DNA of 64,000 nucleotides from Oscheius dolichura (taxonomy: Eukaryota; Nematoda; Chromadorea; Rhabditida; Rhabditidae): assembly GCA_932521035.1 (NCBI GenBank), contig OW051495.1, positions 3,844,001-3,908,000 of the forward strand. Direction: 5' to 3'. The stretch's first letter is position 1. Each line of letters opens with the position of its first letter. The notes beneath the pieces were generated by a model that worked only from the letters and a program-made list of their open reading frames with translations, made no database searches and was not told the origin of the DNA. Shown here piece after piece: positions 34,914 through 45,811 of this stretch. The translations under genes were made by a program, and so were the position numbers.

Positions 34914-35590
34914 ATGGACGAACTTCTCTCTTCAACCAAAAAAGTACCCGAGTTCTATAATCACTTAGGATGTGCCAGACATTCAACAGTCCGTTTTGAA
35001 TTTAATGATATGTATATTTTTATGTTTCAGATAGAACAAATAACGGCTGAGTATCGCGCCCGAGTTAGAGATTGCCATCCTGATAAAGCAGGGACGGCGG
35101 CTAACAATTCATTTCTCCAACTGCAGGTGATTTTCTTCTATTTTATATTTAATAATTTTCTCATTATTATTCAGTATAATTTTGTACTTAGCAATGCTGA
35201 ATAACAATAGAGTATTTGTTATTTTCAGATTCAAAATAGCAAAGCTGTAGTGAAAATGTTAGAATGAAAACATTATTCCTTATTTTAAATATTTCAGAAA
35301 GCATTCAATGTACTCTCAGACGCACAACAACGAGTCACGTATGATCTGTGGTTGGATAGTCCCCTACCAATGGAGTTTGAAGAATTCCTAAAAAATAGTC
35401 AAGCACTGAAAATGGTACGTCGCTAAAGATAATTACAATCTTTTAGTCGATGCATTGGACAGTTCCAAAAGCAACACCACAAATATCATTCCCTTTATCG
35501 GAATATAACACTGTGCCATGCTCAATGGGATGGAAGGATAGCCGCTATGAATCAGATACTGTACGCAAATTCAGAAATTATGAAATTTGA
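34914..35590 (+). CDS. DNAJC12: DNAJC12-like J-domain co-chaperone
   Basis: J-domain protein that works with Hsc70; human DNAJC12 escorts aromatic amino acid hydroxylases. The start at 34914 (MDELLSSTKKVPEFYNHLGC) sits directly behind an AG acceptor. The J domain follows: IEQITAEYRARVRDCHPDKA has the HPD tripeptide that stimulates Hsp70 ATPase, then KAFNVLSDAQQRVTYDLWL. Downstream are MHWTVPKATPQISF and the last residues TVRKFRNYEI, where RKFRNYEI matches the extreme C-terminus of the vertebrate protein as I remember it. Stop TGA at 35588-35590. The middle, low-complexity linker of vertebrate DNAJC12 is largely missing; about 155 residues. Tandem with the NOL8-like gene and TMEM167. Confidence 0.93.
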
Positions 35591-35897
35591 AAAGAGGTTT
35601 GTACTGTACAACGGCACTGAATTTGAGCTACAGCTCGAGCTTATACTGTGACGGATTGACCGATCTCGGTCGGTCGACCTTTATCGGTTTACCCTTTAGA
35701 AAGATTTTTTCATTTAAAACAATACAACATTGTACTAATGTAAAATGTAAATACAATGTATTTTAAAAGAGACTTTTATTGAATAAAAGGATTTGCATAC
35801 ATATTAGTGTATAGTTTGGTTCATTTTCCAATCATTTCTTTTTTTAAATAATTTTTTTTTGTATATGGCACATTTTCAGTTAGTTCAAAGGAGGTGT
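35591..35897. other. Intergenic DNAJC12-TMEM167
   Basis: 307 bp, very AT-rich (TTTTTTAAATAATTTTTTTTT near 35842). It ends with a CATTTTCAG acceptor about 19 nt before the TMEM167 ATG. It contains a short palindromic patch ACCGATCTCGGTCGGT (35660-35675). No gene seen. Confidence 0.4.
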
Positions 35898-36191
35898 ATG
35901 AACGGTAAGTGTGTTATATCTGAATATAGTTTTTAGTATATTCATTCGACGGTCTTCTGGTTGCAGCTTTACTGGTTATTTGCTCTTGTGCTTATCTCAA
36001 GCGCATTCCACGTGTTAATTCTTTTTTCCTTTCAGAAAAGAAAGGATTTTTCGGCGTATTTTACAAGGTTTCTGGTTGTTGTACACAGAAACATTCATCA
36101 ATTCTAGGCCGCTGTTATCGGGGTTCGTCTTCACTCTTTTATAGCGCTCTCGTGTGTTGCTACAGCTGCCTACATTTTGTGCATACGTTAA
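35898..36191 (+). CDS. TMEM167: TMEM167/Kish, small Golgi membrane protein
   Basis: Two-span membrane protein of the early secretory pathway (Kish in flies). Exon 1 is only MNG. After a 32 nt intron the protein reads YSFDGLLVAALLVICSCAYL (first span), KRIPRVNSFFLSEKKGFFG, VFYK, then after a 41 nt intron AAVIGVRLHSFIALSCVATA and AYILCIR (second span). Intron positions, order and the C-terminal hydrophobic end match the family; about 72 residues, the usual size. The stop TAA at 36189-36191 is followed two bases later by the ATG of the next gene, so the two are probably made from one primary transcript. Confidence 0.95.
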
Positions 36192-36193
36192 AA

Positions 36194-36510
36194 ATGGTTC
36201 AAAATAACAAGATTAAACAAAAGGTGAGCTGCATATGAAACCATCTACCTTGTATTTAGGCCACTCTGCCAAAGGGTGTGAAGCAAAAGGTTAAAAAAGA
36301 CAAACCAAAGGGGCCTAAGCGAGGACACAATGTGTACATTGCTCCTAAAAAGCAAAACCTCATTCAAAAGGTATTATATGTAGGAATGCTTATTTTATCT
36401 CTCTATAGGATAAGATTGAAGCCGAAGTTAGCCGCGTAATCAACGAAAAAAATGAAGACATGCTGAAAGGACGTGCAGATACGGCTGTTGGAAGAAACAA
36501 GCAAGACTGA
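36194..36510 (+). CDS. UPF0390-family small basic protein (C19orf53/LYDG10-like)
   Basis: Small, very basic protein found across eukaryotes, of unknown molecular role. It reads MVQNNKIKQKATLPKGVKQK, then KKDKPKGPKRGHNVYIAPKK, QNLIQKDKIEAEVSRVI and NEKNEDMLKGRADTAVGR, ending NKQD at 36508-36510. The lysine-rich start, GPKRG, and IAPKK core fit the family; about 85 residues. Two introns of 39 and 40 nt. The ATG is two bases after the TMEM167 stop. No separate promoter fits; a possible trans-splice acceptor (GTTGCTACAG, about 35 nt upstream) lies inside TMEM167 coding sequence. AT-rich. Confidence 0.85.
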
Positions 36511-36623
36511 ATACTCTACTACTAAATTGGGAATATTTTTGGTATATTGTTTTGCATTCTGTTAAATTAAACGATATTTTTTATTCTCATTTTCTTATTT
36601 AAAAATGTCTTGGAGAAAATTAA

Positions 36624-39600
36624 TTACAATCTTTTTCTTACAGACGATTCGGGTGATCGTCGATATTTTACGGTTGAATCATCTTCAGAGGGAAGATTAT
36701 TTCCCTCGTTTGCAATATCGTCGTGTGAATCATTTGGAGCATCCTGATTATGCGTTATTGAAAAAAAAACGAAAATCACGACTCACCATGTAAAAGCTGC
36801 TGTCCACCCGTCGTTCTCCCAATGTTCGACTTTTCCTTCGACGAGTGTTGATATTCAGTTCATCGTCAAAGTCTTCTTCGGTCTCTTCAGTTTCCCGATA
36901 CGTTTCTTTTCTCTGCCTTCCGTCCTCTAGATGTATTGTTTTTACGCAACGCTAACAACAAGACCTTCTTCTGCTGAATCGGCGAAGTCAACGGTAATTG
37001 AGGGTACAACGGGAGATGTGGGATAGTTTCTTGGAGTGGGCTGTGGAAGGGGGAGGTTGGTCGCCCCTCCTAGTTGAAGGAGTAGTCCAATTTTTGAGTC
37101 GAGCAGTCGGAGATAGTCCAACTGTTCCTTTTCCTTTTGTTGCATCTCGGTCATCTTCTTCTCCAGGTCGTGAATATTCCGTTTCAGTGTCGTATCCGCG
37201 TTGGTCATTACATTTATCCTATCCTTCTCGTCTATTAATTAGCGGGTCTCCCACCTGTTCAATATGAGTTCTGATCTCTCCGCCGTCCTCAGTATCCTCT
37301 GGTCATTGCTGCTCTGTTTCTGGTTGTCCTTGTCCCGCTCCATGTCCTCCACACACTCCTCCTCGTACGAGTGTATTCGTTCGATCTCCTCCTCCGACAG
37401 AAACAGTTCTAAACGGGCATATCCCCATCCTCTCATCGCCTACTCATCGAGGCATCCAACAGGTTCTTCCTGTCCACGAAATGCTCCTTGACCATCAGCC
37501 ACTTGACCACCCAGTAGACGTGGTAGATGATGGTCAGCGGCGGCGGGAGGAACGGCGTCGACTCGTACTCCATCACCTGGATCCCCCTATGTCTTCCTAA
37601 TTAAATAAAGTACCTGTCGGTATCTCTCGAACAGCCAGATCTCCTGGACGTGGCCCACGTTGCTCTCGAAGACATAAGTACAGCAGGCGACCATCGTATT
37701 CATCAGGAGGACGTTAGCGATGATCATGAAGACGGTCATGAAGAGGGGCACCATGAAGTAGCCGGGCACGCACGTCTCGTGGGTCACGTTGAGGTTGCTA
37801 ATGGGGATCCCGTCCTCGATGTGAGTGTCCCACACTGAAATCTCTATTTTTAGAGGGACGGTGCGATCTCGCCTTCGTCCCCGCAGGTGTCTATTTCGGG
37901 GGCGTAGACCTCTCCGTAAAGCATGAAATACGGCTTGTAGAAGATGTTCCGAAGGAGGAGCCAATGCCAGTTCTCGTCGGGGTAGGTAATCGACTGGCGG
38001 ATGAGGCCGAAGCCGAGCAGGGAACAGAACAACATGCAGAGGATGGGCATCATCCGGGGGATCTGGAGGACAAGTTGAAAGACGAGACAGAAAGGGGGTA
38101 CCATCTCGGAGGCCATGGTCACGTATGGTCCCAGCTGGCGGTGGACACTCAAGTAATCCACCAGTTTTAGGACGAAGCAGACGGAATTCGAGGCGAGGAG
38201 GACACGTCCCCAAGCTCTGGAATGCCTGGTTCTTATAGAGAAGGGATACGGTAACCTGGAGCTGGGATTGAGGCGGATGAAGAAGGCGACAATGTAGAAG
38301 ACCAGTGCGAAGGAGAGTAACCCGTTTCGATAATTTATAAAAAATCTATGTAATTTTTTGTGGATTGGAGCTTTTGTATCCACTATTATGGTCATTAAAA
38401 CCTGAAAATATGATTGGATATGGCAGAGAGTGGCCTACTTTTCGGATGACCTCACAGGCCCAGACGACGACGTAACTAAAGAGGTACCACTCGACCCACG
38501 TAGGGCGCCGGGGGGTTTCCACGAGGAGCATATAGATGAGGGCGATCATGAAGACGGTGTAGGCCAGCGACCACATCCAGAAGGTGGTGATCGGGGCCGA
38601 GTAGAACTCCTGCAGACGACGGCGCCACGAGAGACGCTTCGGCCGCTCCACGGTCCCGTCCTCGTGGTGGATGATCATGTTGTCCATCCTCCTCTGGGTG
38701 CTCCGCCTCCTCTGAACCGGCTCCCCGTCCGTGTCCTCGTCCGTCTCCTTCATAGTCCTCCTCTTTTTATTCGAAGTCAGTGTCCGCGACCGGGGTTTCC
38801 CTTCCAGATTGAGGGCCGACCCGTTCCCCGTCGGGGCCACCTTGTCCGTTGCTCGTGCAAAGGGCATCCGATCTCTCACCAGCTGAATACCATTGATGTC
38901 TCCTCTTCCCTAAATGTACCTGGTGGAAGGAGACGACCTGTCCATTGTCGGTGGAGGCCCTCTTCCGACTGAGGTCCTCGTCTTCCGAGTCGGTCGTGTC
39001 CGAGTCCGTGTAGTCGGACAGTTCACTGCCATCGGAGTCTGTCTCCCAATCGGCCTCGTGGTGCTCGGCTGCGGTGTGTGGCTGCAGTTTCAATTCTTCA
39101 ATGGACTTGAACTCAAGGAGGAAGATGGCCGCCGGCAGCAGGATGCAGCTGAGAATCTTCAGGTTCGAGTTGTTTCGTATCCTCAACCCGCCATGCCACA
39201 GATCGGAGAGGAGGAGTTGGCAACTGAAATGACTGTTGGCAACGGAAAAAGACGAGGAAACCAAGGCTGGGCCAGGAAACTACGATTTCCGTCGAGGGCG
39301 GCCAGCGAGAGACAGGTCTCGTTGCCCCAGTTGGTCAGCTCGTAGGTTAGCAGCTGGAGGGTCTGCTCCGTGTCCTGGGCACTGCAGAACTGGAGGATCT
39401 CTATCGACAACGAGCGAAATTCCCTGAACTGGCTCGACTTGCCCCACTTATTAACCTACTCGCTGTGTTTCTCGATCTCCTCACACAGTTCCAGTTCCAC
39501 GAAATTGGTGGAGGCGTCGTTGAACAGGGCCGAGTAGAGACGGCAGGCCACGAGGGACTTGGCCAGGGCCTCCTCGCCGTGTCTCCACATCAACATGGCC

Positions 39601-42550
39601 ATCTCCTGTCGCTTCGTGAGCACCGCCCAGATTAGCAGCTCCGAATACGGATACCGGAAGGTGAAGTCCAAATTATCGTCGTCCACAACAGAGCTCCCAT
39701 CTTAACTCTTATTGTTTATTCCAAAAACACTTAAAACAACCTTCTGTGATGCTTCTTTTCCCTCCGAGAATTGAGAAAATCGAGTTTCGAGCAGCCGTCA
39801 ACAGATCGACTTTCAGTTCGTTCCCCAAATTTTCCGACCTCTCCCTCTTCCGTGGCTCGACGGCCTTCCCCGTGTATCCCAGCTGAAAAGGGTCGCCTTC
39901 TTATAAGACGGGCAGGGTGACCCACATTCTTCCGGTTGCTGAAGACGAAGTACTTGGCTTTGAAGTCTTCTTTGGTGTAGTTGGACTTGTAGGCGTTGCC
40001 CATCAGATCCTCCATCACGTGACCGATCTCCGTCAGTTTTATCCGGTGCTTCTTCGCCCCCAGTCCCATCACACTTCGAAGTGTATGATGTGGTCCAAAC
40101 TCCTATAAGATCTAGCTAGGTTAATCAAAACGTGGATCTCTTACAGTATTGTACAAGTGTTCGAGTCGTCCGTAGCTCAGGAATCTGTGCATGGAGACGC
40201 CGTTCTCGAGGAGGAGGGAGACGAAGTCCGTCCTATCGTGGCAGAGGGCGTCGATCATGGCCGAGTGGAGGTCCTGCATAGTCCATTCCTAGATCAGAAC
40301 GTCTGTCCTCCCCGAAAATGGCTACGAACCGTCCCCATGGTGAAAATTTCAGACCGGGCAATGTCCGCCCTGTTCCAGGCCAGTGCCAGTCGAAGCTGTT
40401 CGATCGGGCTCAGGTTCTTACCTTTCAAGAGGGCCGTCAGGATGGCGTGGTCGACGTCTTGCTTCTGAGCGTCGCCCAGACGGAAAACTGTCAGCTGGAG
40501 AGGATCATTACCGTAATCTTTGACCACCGCTCACCAGATTCTTCAATTTGGCACATTCCAAGATTTGCCACAGCAGGCGGGTGGCATTCTTCCGGGTGTA
40601 GGAGAAGACATTTTCAATGAGGGTCAACAACTGCACCCGGGACTGGTCTGACAATGTTCTGGAGAGGCAAATCGGCTAATACTCCCAACTAACCCATCCT
40701 CTCCGATCATCTTATGGGCGAAGGCCAACATATCAGCAGCGCGTCCACTTCCATCACAGACGACGACGGGGATGTGAGGGATCCTGAGAGGATAAAGGGA
40801 ATGGCTGGACCACTAACGTAGTGATATAGTCATGGACGACTTTTATGGTGAATGCTCCGCCCTCGAGGACGACGCAGACGACGGGGGCCGTCCCGTGTTG
40901 GGCTGCCGATCTCCTGGCCAAGTGTGTCTCTAGCCGCTTCCTCAGGATGATTTCTGCCCCGTATCTGTGCTTTGTTGTGTCTCTCCCAAAAGGCAGGCTA
41001 CCTTCCGACGGTCCCATTGTCAGCGAAGATAAAGTGGCTGTGTCGATCATTGAGCTCGGCCAACCGGGACTTGTTGAACTGGTTCGTCGAGTAGTTCACA
41101 TTGATGTCCTATAAATGATCCTCTTCCAGACAGGATATCGCTCACCTTTCCCTCGAAGCGGTGTCTCGACTTGAGCATCCCCCAAGGTGCTATCCCGATG
41201 GCCAGGACCTTCGTCTTGTTGGCTCTCGAGGCGCCCAACTCCTCCAGAGCGGCGGCCACGTGGCGGACGACGCCGGCATTAAGGCCCGTGCTGATGATCC
41301 AGGCATCCGTTGACCTGGCCGCCTTGACAATTCCCTTCCGAAAGAGTCGGGCCAACTTCGGAGCCAGACTAAAATTATCCTTCTTATCGTAAACGGTAGC
41401 CGGGGACGCGTCTCCAGACCGTTGCTTATCAGCCCCTGACTCACTCGAAGTTCGTCAATCCTCCGTGGATGGTGATTATCAGTTTCGGTGGCTGCAAACC
41501 CCACATTTTCTCGAGGAGGTGGCAGATGGCCTCGGGCTCCGTGTCGAAGCTGGCCCTGACAAAGTTGGCCCTGGTCTGGTGGCTCGTCCCTTCGAATAGA
41601 ATAAACCCGTAGCTGTCCGTCGGCTTCGTTACTGTATTCTTGGCAATCGTCCACTTTTTGCCGTGCTAAGATTCCATTTGTTTTCGGCCAAAAGCTATTT
41701 ACCCTGTCGTGGGAAGTGGTTTCATGGCCGCCGTCGGTGGTACCTCCGTCATTTTCCTCGCCTCCAAGGCGCTGGGGGTGTCGAGCCTCGTCGGAATGTT
41801 GATCCAGCATCGCCCCGCACCCGCACCTGAACTTCCGGTTGCCAATCAAAAATCACCGAGCTGATTACCTCGTCGAGAACTTGTGCGAGGGTACAAACCG
41901 GCCGCACTCGACCTTCTTGATGCGGTTCTCGATCCAGTTGGCGCTCTTCTGAAATCTCAGTTTCAGCGTGCCTGGCTTTCCCGGAACCTACGATCGACGA
42001 GCTGGCTCTCGGCCTTGTTATGGTCGGCCGCTGAAAATAAAACATATTTACTGGATGGCCAGAGGGGCACCTTTTTCGGCTGGGTCATCTTCATCATGTC
42101 CTTCCAGTCCCCTCCTCGGACATGACGCGGCCGGGGCGCCGGGCCATCTCCTGAAAACAACTCATTCCGCCACCCGTTCCACGATATCCAAACGATATAA
42201 AATTTTATGAGTCTCTCAAAAAAACAGTGATAAGCTCTTGGGAGGCGTCTGGGGGCCACCTGACCCGTAAATACGCTCCATTGACAATCATCTCTGAAAA
42301 AGGGAATCGGGCCATGGAGTTTGACGTAAATTGGTCCAAGATAAGCAAGAACTTTGAAGGTTAGGTCGAGCAGAGATCAGCGATAAAGGAGGACGGAAGA
42401 TCAGATGAGCTCACCTCTCCTCGTTTTCCTCTTTTTCGTGGTGGGCCTGTCGGGGCCGTCGCCCTCTTCGGCCATCCGGATAGCCACCTGACCCCGCTCC
42501 TCCAACGTCCTCTGAAATGTGGATTTAATCGACCTAACGGTGGACGCCAT
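36624..42550 (-). CDS. TRPM: TRPM-family cation channel without kinase domain
   Basis: Six-span cation channel of the plasma membrane. Near the N-terminus is the TRPM homology region: [43 protein letters not shown] (SLOG-type nucleotide fold), [38 protein letters not shown] and [16 protein letters not shown]. Membrane spans run through 38.4-37.7 kb. The pore reads [18 protein letters not shown], close to the divalent-permeable TRPM1/3/6/7 type. After it come [44 protein letters not shown] and a coiled coil ([18 protein letters not shown]). The last exons are polar and stop at 36624-36626 with no alpha-kinase. Start at 42550 ([18 protein letters not shown]) is the best in-frame ATG. About 20 introns. 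Composition turns AT-rich at the 3' end. Channels of this group transport Mg/Ca/Zn. Confidence 0.96.
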
Positions 42551-43021
42551 TTATAAAAGAGAAAGACTTACGTGGACGGAGGGAATGGGCTCCTGCATAG
42601 TAAGGAGAAGGGTGATAAATCAGGTGGCAGTAATAAAAGTGCTGAAAGAAGGAGCCAGGGGCGTAGAGATAAGGAGACGAGCGTCCGCTGGTCAACCCGT
42701 GCGAGGGGACCGTCTGCCGGGAACGGTCACTCACAAGGGGGCCTGGCAAGAAGGAGCACGTACGTGTTTGTGCCGAGGATTACCAGCCGAATTTCGCCGA
42801 GATTATCGAGTCTGATCAGACACAAAAGATCCATTTGCCTCTGTCAATAAGAGATATTTCCTTGGGTGTTCCAACCAGGAGTCGGCCACTTGTCCCTCGG
42901 TGGCCCCATTGGACTGGCGTCATATATAAAATAACCCGATTCATTTATCGGGGAGTCTCCAGAATAGTCAGCCTCCCGTTGCACCTGCCGGTCGCGTGCT
43001 CCCAGTCGGCTCAATGTTCTC
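42551..43021. promoter_or_regulatory. Divergent promoter region TRPM/Srg-like receptor
   Basis: 471 bp between outward-facing start codons, GC-rich. Open frames here are short and overlapping on both strands and were not called. Motifs such as TTATAAAAG (42550-42558) lie at the TRPM edge; function unproved. Confidence 0.45.
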
Positions 43022-44255
43022 ATGATCGAGGCGATCGATGTCGTCGCCCTGGTCGTGTCCTGCTTCGCCGTCCTCACTCTGCCCGTCTACATCTGCCTTG
43101 GCCGACTGCTCATCGTCGAGAGGTGCCCCTCCTCCCCTCTCCCCCACCCCCTGTTCAGATCCAAAAACTTCACGGGTTCCTTCTACGACCTCTTCCTGGT
43201 CGTCTCCTTCCTCGACATCACTTCCATCGTCTGTAATTTCCTAGGTACCCCGCGATACGTGCCCCCGTTAATCGAACAGGTGTCTCCCTTCCCGGCTGGG
43301 GTGTCACTACCTTCTTCGCCCAGCAGTACCCCTCTGCCTACGGGAAGACCTACCTGACCGTCACGTGGTTCTGTAGGGTTAACCAGGTCGGTTGCCGGTT
43401 GGACTCGGAGAGAGCAAGGGTTGCAGGGACTGAGCAGCGCGTTGGTCGCCGTCAACCGAGCTCATGCGATGGTAATTCCAATGAAGTACGCGAAGGTCTC
43501 TCTCCCGTCTATTAGGACAACTCGAAGGGTATTCAGATCTGGAGGAAGAGCTTCGTCCGCCGGCTCCAGTGTCTCCAGGTCATCCCCGGACTGCTCTTCG
43601 CGGTCGTCATCCTCTTCTTCGACGTGTCTTTCCTCGACTCCCACGAGCACATTCTCCGGGTATCCCCTCCTCCTTTTCAGCCTTTTTAACATACAAAATT
43701 GAAGCAAATGACGTTTCGGATACTCAGCGACGACCAGCGATCCCTCCTCTACAAAGCGGCGGGGGCCATCGAGATTTTTCTCATTGGTACCATCCTTATC
43801 GCCTATGGGACCGGGATAGCCGCCCTTCTAACGAAGGAATCCCAGCGGCCGGCACACGATTACTCCCTCTCCCAGGTGATCCTCCCCGATCAACTAAATA
43901 AATATCCGTTTAGAAGAAGTCCCGAGCGGAGAGTTCGGCCACCTATATGGGAGTAAGTATCTGCTGCCTCGAGGTGGTCTATTTCTTCTACTCGGCCTTC
44001 GCCGTCTTCTTCACCATCCCTGCCCACACATACTTCTCCATCCACAGCACAATGAATGATCTATATTCTTCCCTCAATTGTTATTTCCTACTGGTATTTA
44101 GTGAGTCCGTTCGAAGGCGGCTCTTGTAAGTTTCCAACTATACAGAGTTACTCGTTGGTTTCAGCAGGGCGTTCTACTCCAAACAACCGATTGAACCGTC
44201 CGCTACCCTCCCGCGTTTTTCGTCAAACCAAAGTCAAATAAGTCGTATCGAATGA
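43022..44255 (+). CDS. Seven-span receptor, nematode Srg/Srv-like chemoreceptor
   Basis: Integral membrane receptor of about 340 residues with seven hydrophobic segments. TM1 is VVALVVSCFAVLTLPVYICL. TM2 follows SKNFTGSFYDLFLVVSFLD, where the xFYxLF...D pattern is the one I associate with nematode Srg/Srv families. TM3 ends in LSSALVAVNRAHAMVIPMKY followed by KIWRKSF in place of a DRY box, again Srg-like (NR..I..P..KIWKK). Later spans are VIPGLLFAVVILFFDVSFL, AGAIEIFLIGTILIAYGTG, and CCLEVVYFFYSAFAVFFT, then NDLYSSLNCYFLLVFSESVR and a polar tail ending SQISRIE at 44253-44255. There is no NPxxY. Exons join in frame over 33-50 nt introns. Presumed sensory, ligand unknown. Confidence 0.78.
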
Positions 44256-44586
44256 ACGATTCGTAAACTGTTGTTTTTGTTTAACCTTCAGCAATGCAAA
44301 CGGTTCTAACCTCCCTCAGTGTATACAGTGTATGGAAGGTCAATTTGCACTTACAACACGGTAAACACCAAAAAGGAATCAGGATCAAAAAAAATCTCGA
44401 AAATATACGCGATAATCCGTTAATGCGTTAGCAAGAAAACTTGTAACAAAAAAAGCTATGTTCTGAGAATGGAATCAGAATTCAAAAAAGGCTTTATTCT
44501 CGAGAAGGTATTTTTATTTCATCAATCCACACCGTCTCTCTCTCTCTTTGTATCCATTTTATCAAAGTGTACATCACCTTTTAGGC
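44256..44586. other. Intergenic Srg-like receptor - MAIP1-like gene
   Basis: 331 bp, AT-rich, with a (TC)n tract at 44534-44544 and the acceptor CCTTTTAG two bases before the next ATG. Composition changes here from GC-rich to AT-rich. Nothing coding seen. Confidence 0.4.
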
Positions 44587-45463
44587 ATGCTTTGCACCAG
44601 AAGAGTTCTCCCTCTGCCAGTAATCCGTAGTTTAAAAAATTATTCAACTGCCTCTTCAGTAGAAAAAGAAATACCGTTTATAAAAGATGAATGTAGTAGT
44701 GCAGTAAGTATTTCACTTTTTCTATCTATCTTATTCTTCAGCCTTTTGCATTATTCGGAAAGCCTAGGGTAGTAGTGCCTTTAATGGAAATATCGAGGAA
44801 GATTGGAGGCAATGTGGCAGAAACAGTATATCAATTAGCATTTGAAAAGCAATATTCCCGAGAAGGTCTTATACGGGGTGCCAATAAGGTAAGCCCATAT
44901 TTTCAAGTCATTTTATATCTTCATGACCCGGTTTAGGGTGCCGAAGTTATCGGAAATTGCATCATTAATAGTAAATGGGATAAGTTATCTATGGTAGCTA
45001 CAGCAGACCTTTCTGAACGTCTTCAAGAAGTCAGAAATAGGTCAGTTGTTATCATAAATGCGGAACAGCGTTGTTTAGTTTACGCGAATCTGAACACACT
45101 TTTCTACGATTATCACCTGACGATATTGTTCATTCTTTTCTGTACTCTACTGTCATTGCGGGCAAGAAGCTGTTCAAACGTCAGTTTCTAGCAGTACCAC
45201 CATTTACATTCATTTAGTTAGCTCAAGCGGTAATCTGGGCATATATTTCACCGTAGTATCGTTTGTTCGGTTACAAAATAATATTCCTGATGAAATTACG
45301 TTGTCTGATGCATTGGGAAAATACAAATCAAAAATTGTTGCAGTCAATATCACGTCGGTTACCGAATATTTTCCATAATGTTTTATTTAGATTTGCGAGG
45401 ACACTTAATCCGCTAGGCGTTTGGAAGGCAACCGCATTTAACGTTTTTATTCCAAATGTTTAG
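44587..45463 (+). CDS. MAIP1 (C2orf47)-like mitochondrial matrix protein (tentative)
   Basis: The first exon encodes a basic, acid-free leader (MLCTRRVLPLPVIRSLKNYS), a good mitochondrial presequence. The mature part reads FGKPRVVVPLMEISRKIGGN, then VYQLAFEKQYSREGLIRGAN, KWDKLSMVATADLSERLQEV, LSPDDIVHSFLYSTVIAGKK and SSGNLGIYFTVVSFVRLQNN, ending VWKATAFNVFIPNV at 45461-45463. The order (F..PR.., F....GA..A......S...WD.L..LV...., then a beta-rich half ending in a W) parallels the m-AAA protease interacting protein MAIP1 of the Tim44-like fold. Introns about 30-45 nt; exon borders in the second half are less certain. The ATG lies two bases after an acceptor. Confidence 0.55.
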
Positions 45464-45811
45464 CTGAGGTATATTTTTGGTTCGCCTATTCTTTCAAAAT
45501 CTGTATTCCAAAATTAATTGGCCGATACGCAAGTATTCGTCTATGCTCTCAGCGAGTCTTTACTCTCTTATTTTCATACACTCTATACGAGCAGTCGATG
45601 GCTGGCCCGAATGCATTATTAGAGTGAGGAGCACATAAATCAAATGTACTTATTCCTCTGTGATTTAGCCTGTTTTCCTTGCTTTCATGATATTTTATAC
45701 AAGTTCGACCAGCATTTTTGATAATCTAATGCTTTGATTGTTAAATTTGTTTTTTTTTCAATTAAAATATACTACACGCTGTCGAATTGTATAAATAACT
45801 ACAGTATTTAG
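45464..45811. other. Intergenic MAIP1-like - Rab
   Basis: 348 bp, AT-rich, T-rich towards the right end, closing with the acceptor CAGTATTTAG directly before the Rab ATG. No gene or repeat seen. Confidence 0.4.

Noticed and set aside
36605-36793. Plus-strand 62-codon frame after UPF0390
   Set aside because: The minus strand here is the last exon of TRPM, which joins in phase to the upstream exon over a 43 nt intron. The plus frame is its shadow.
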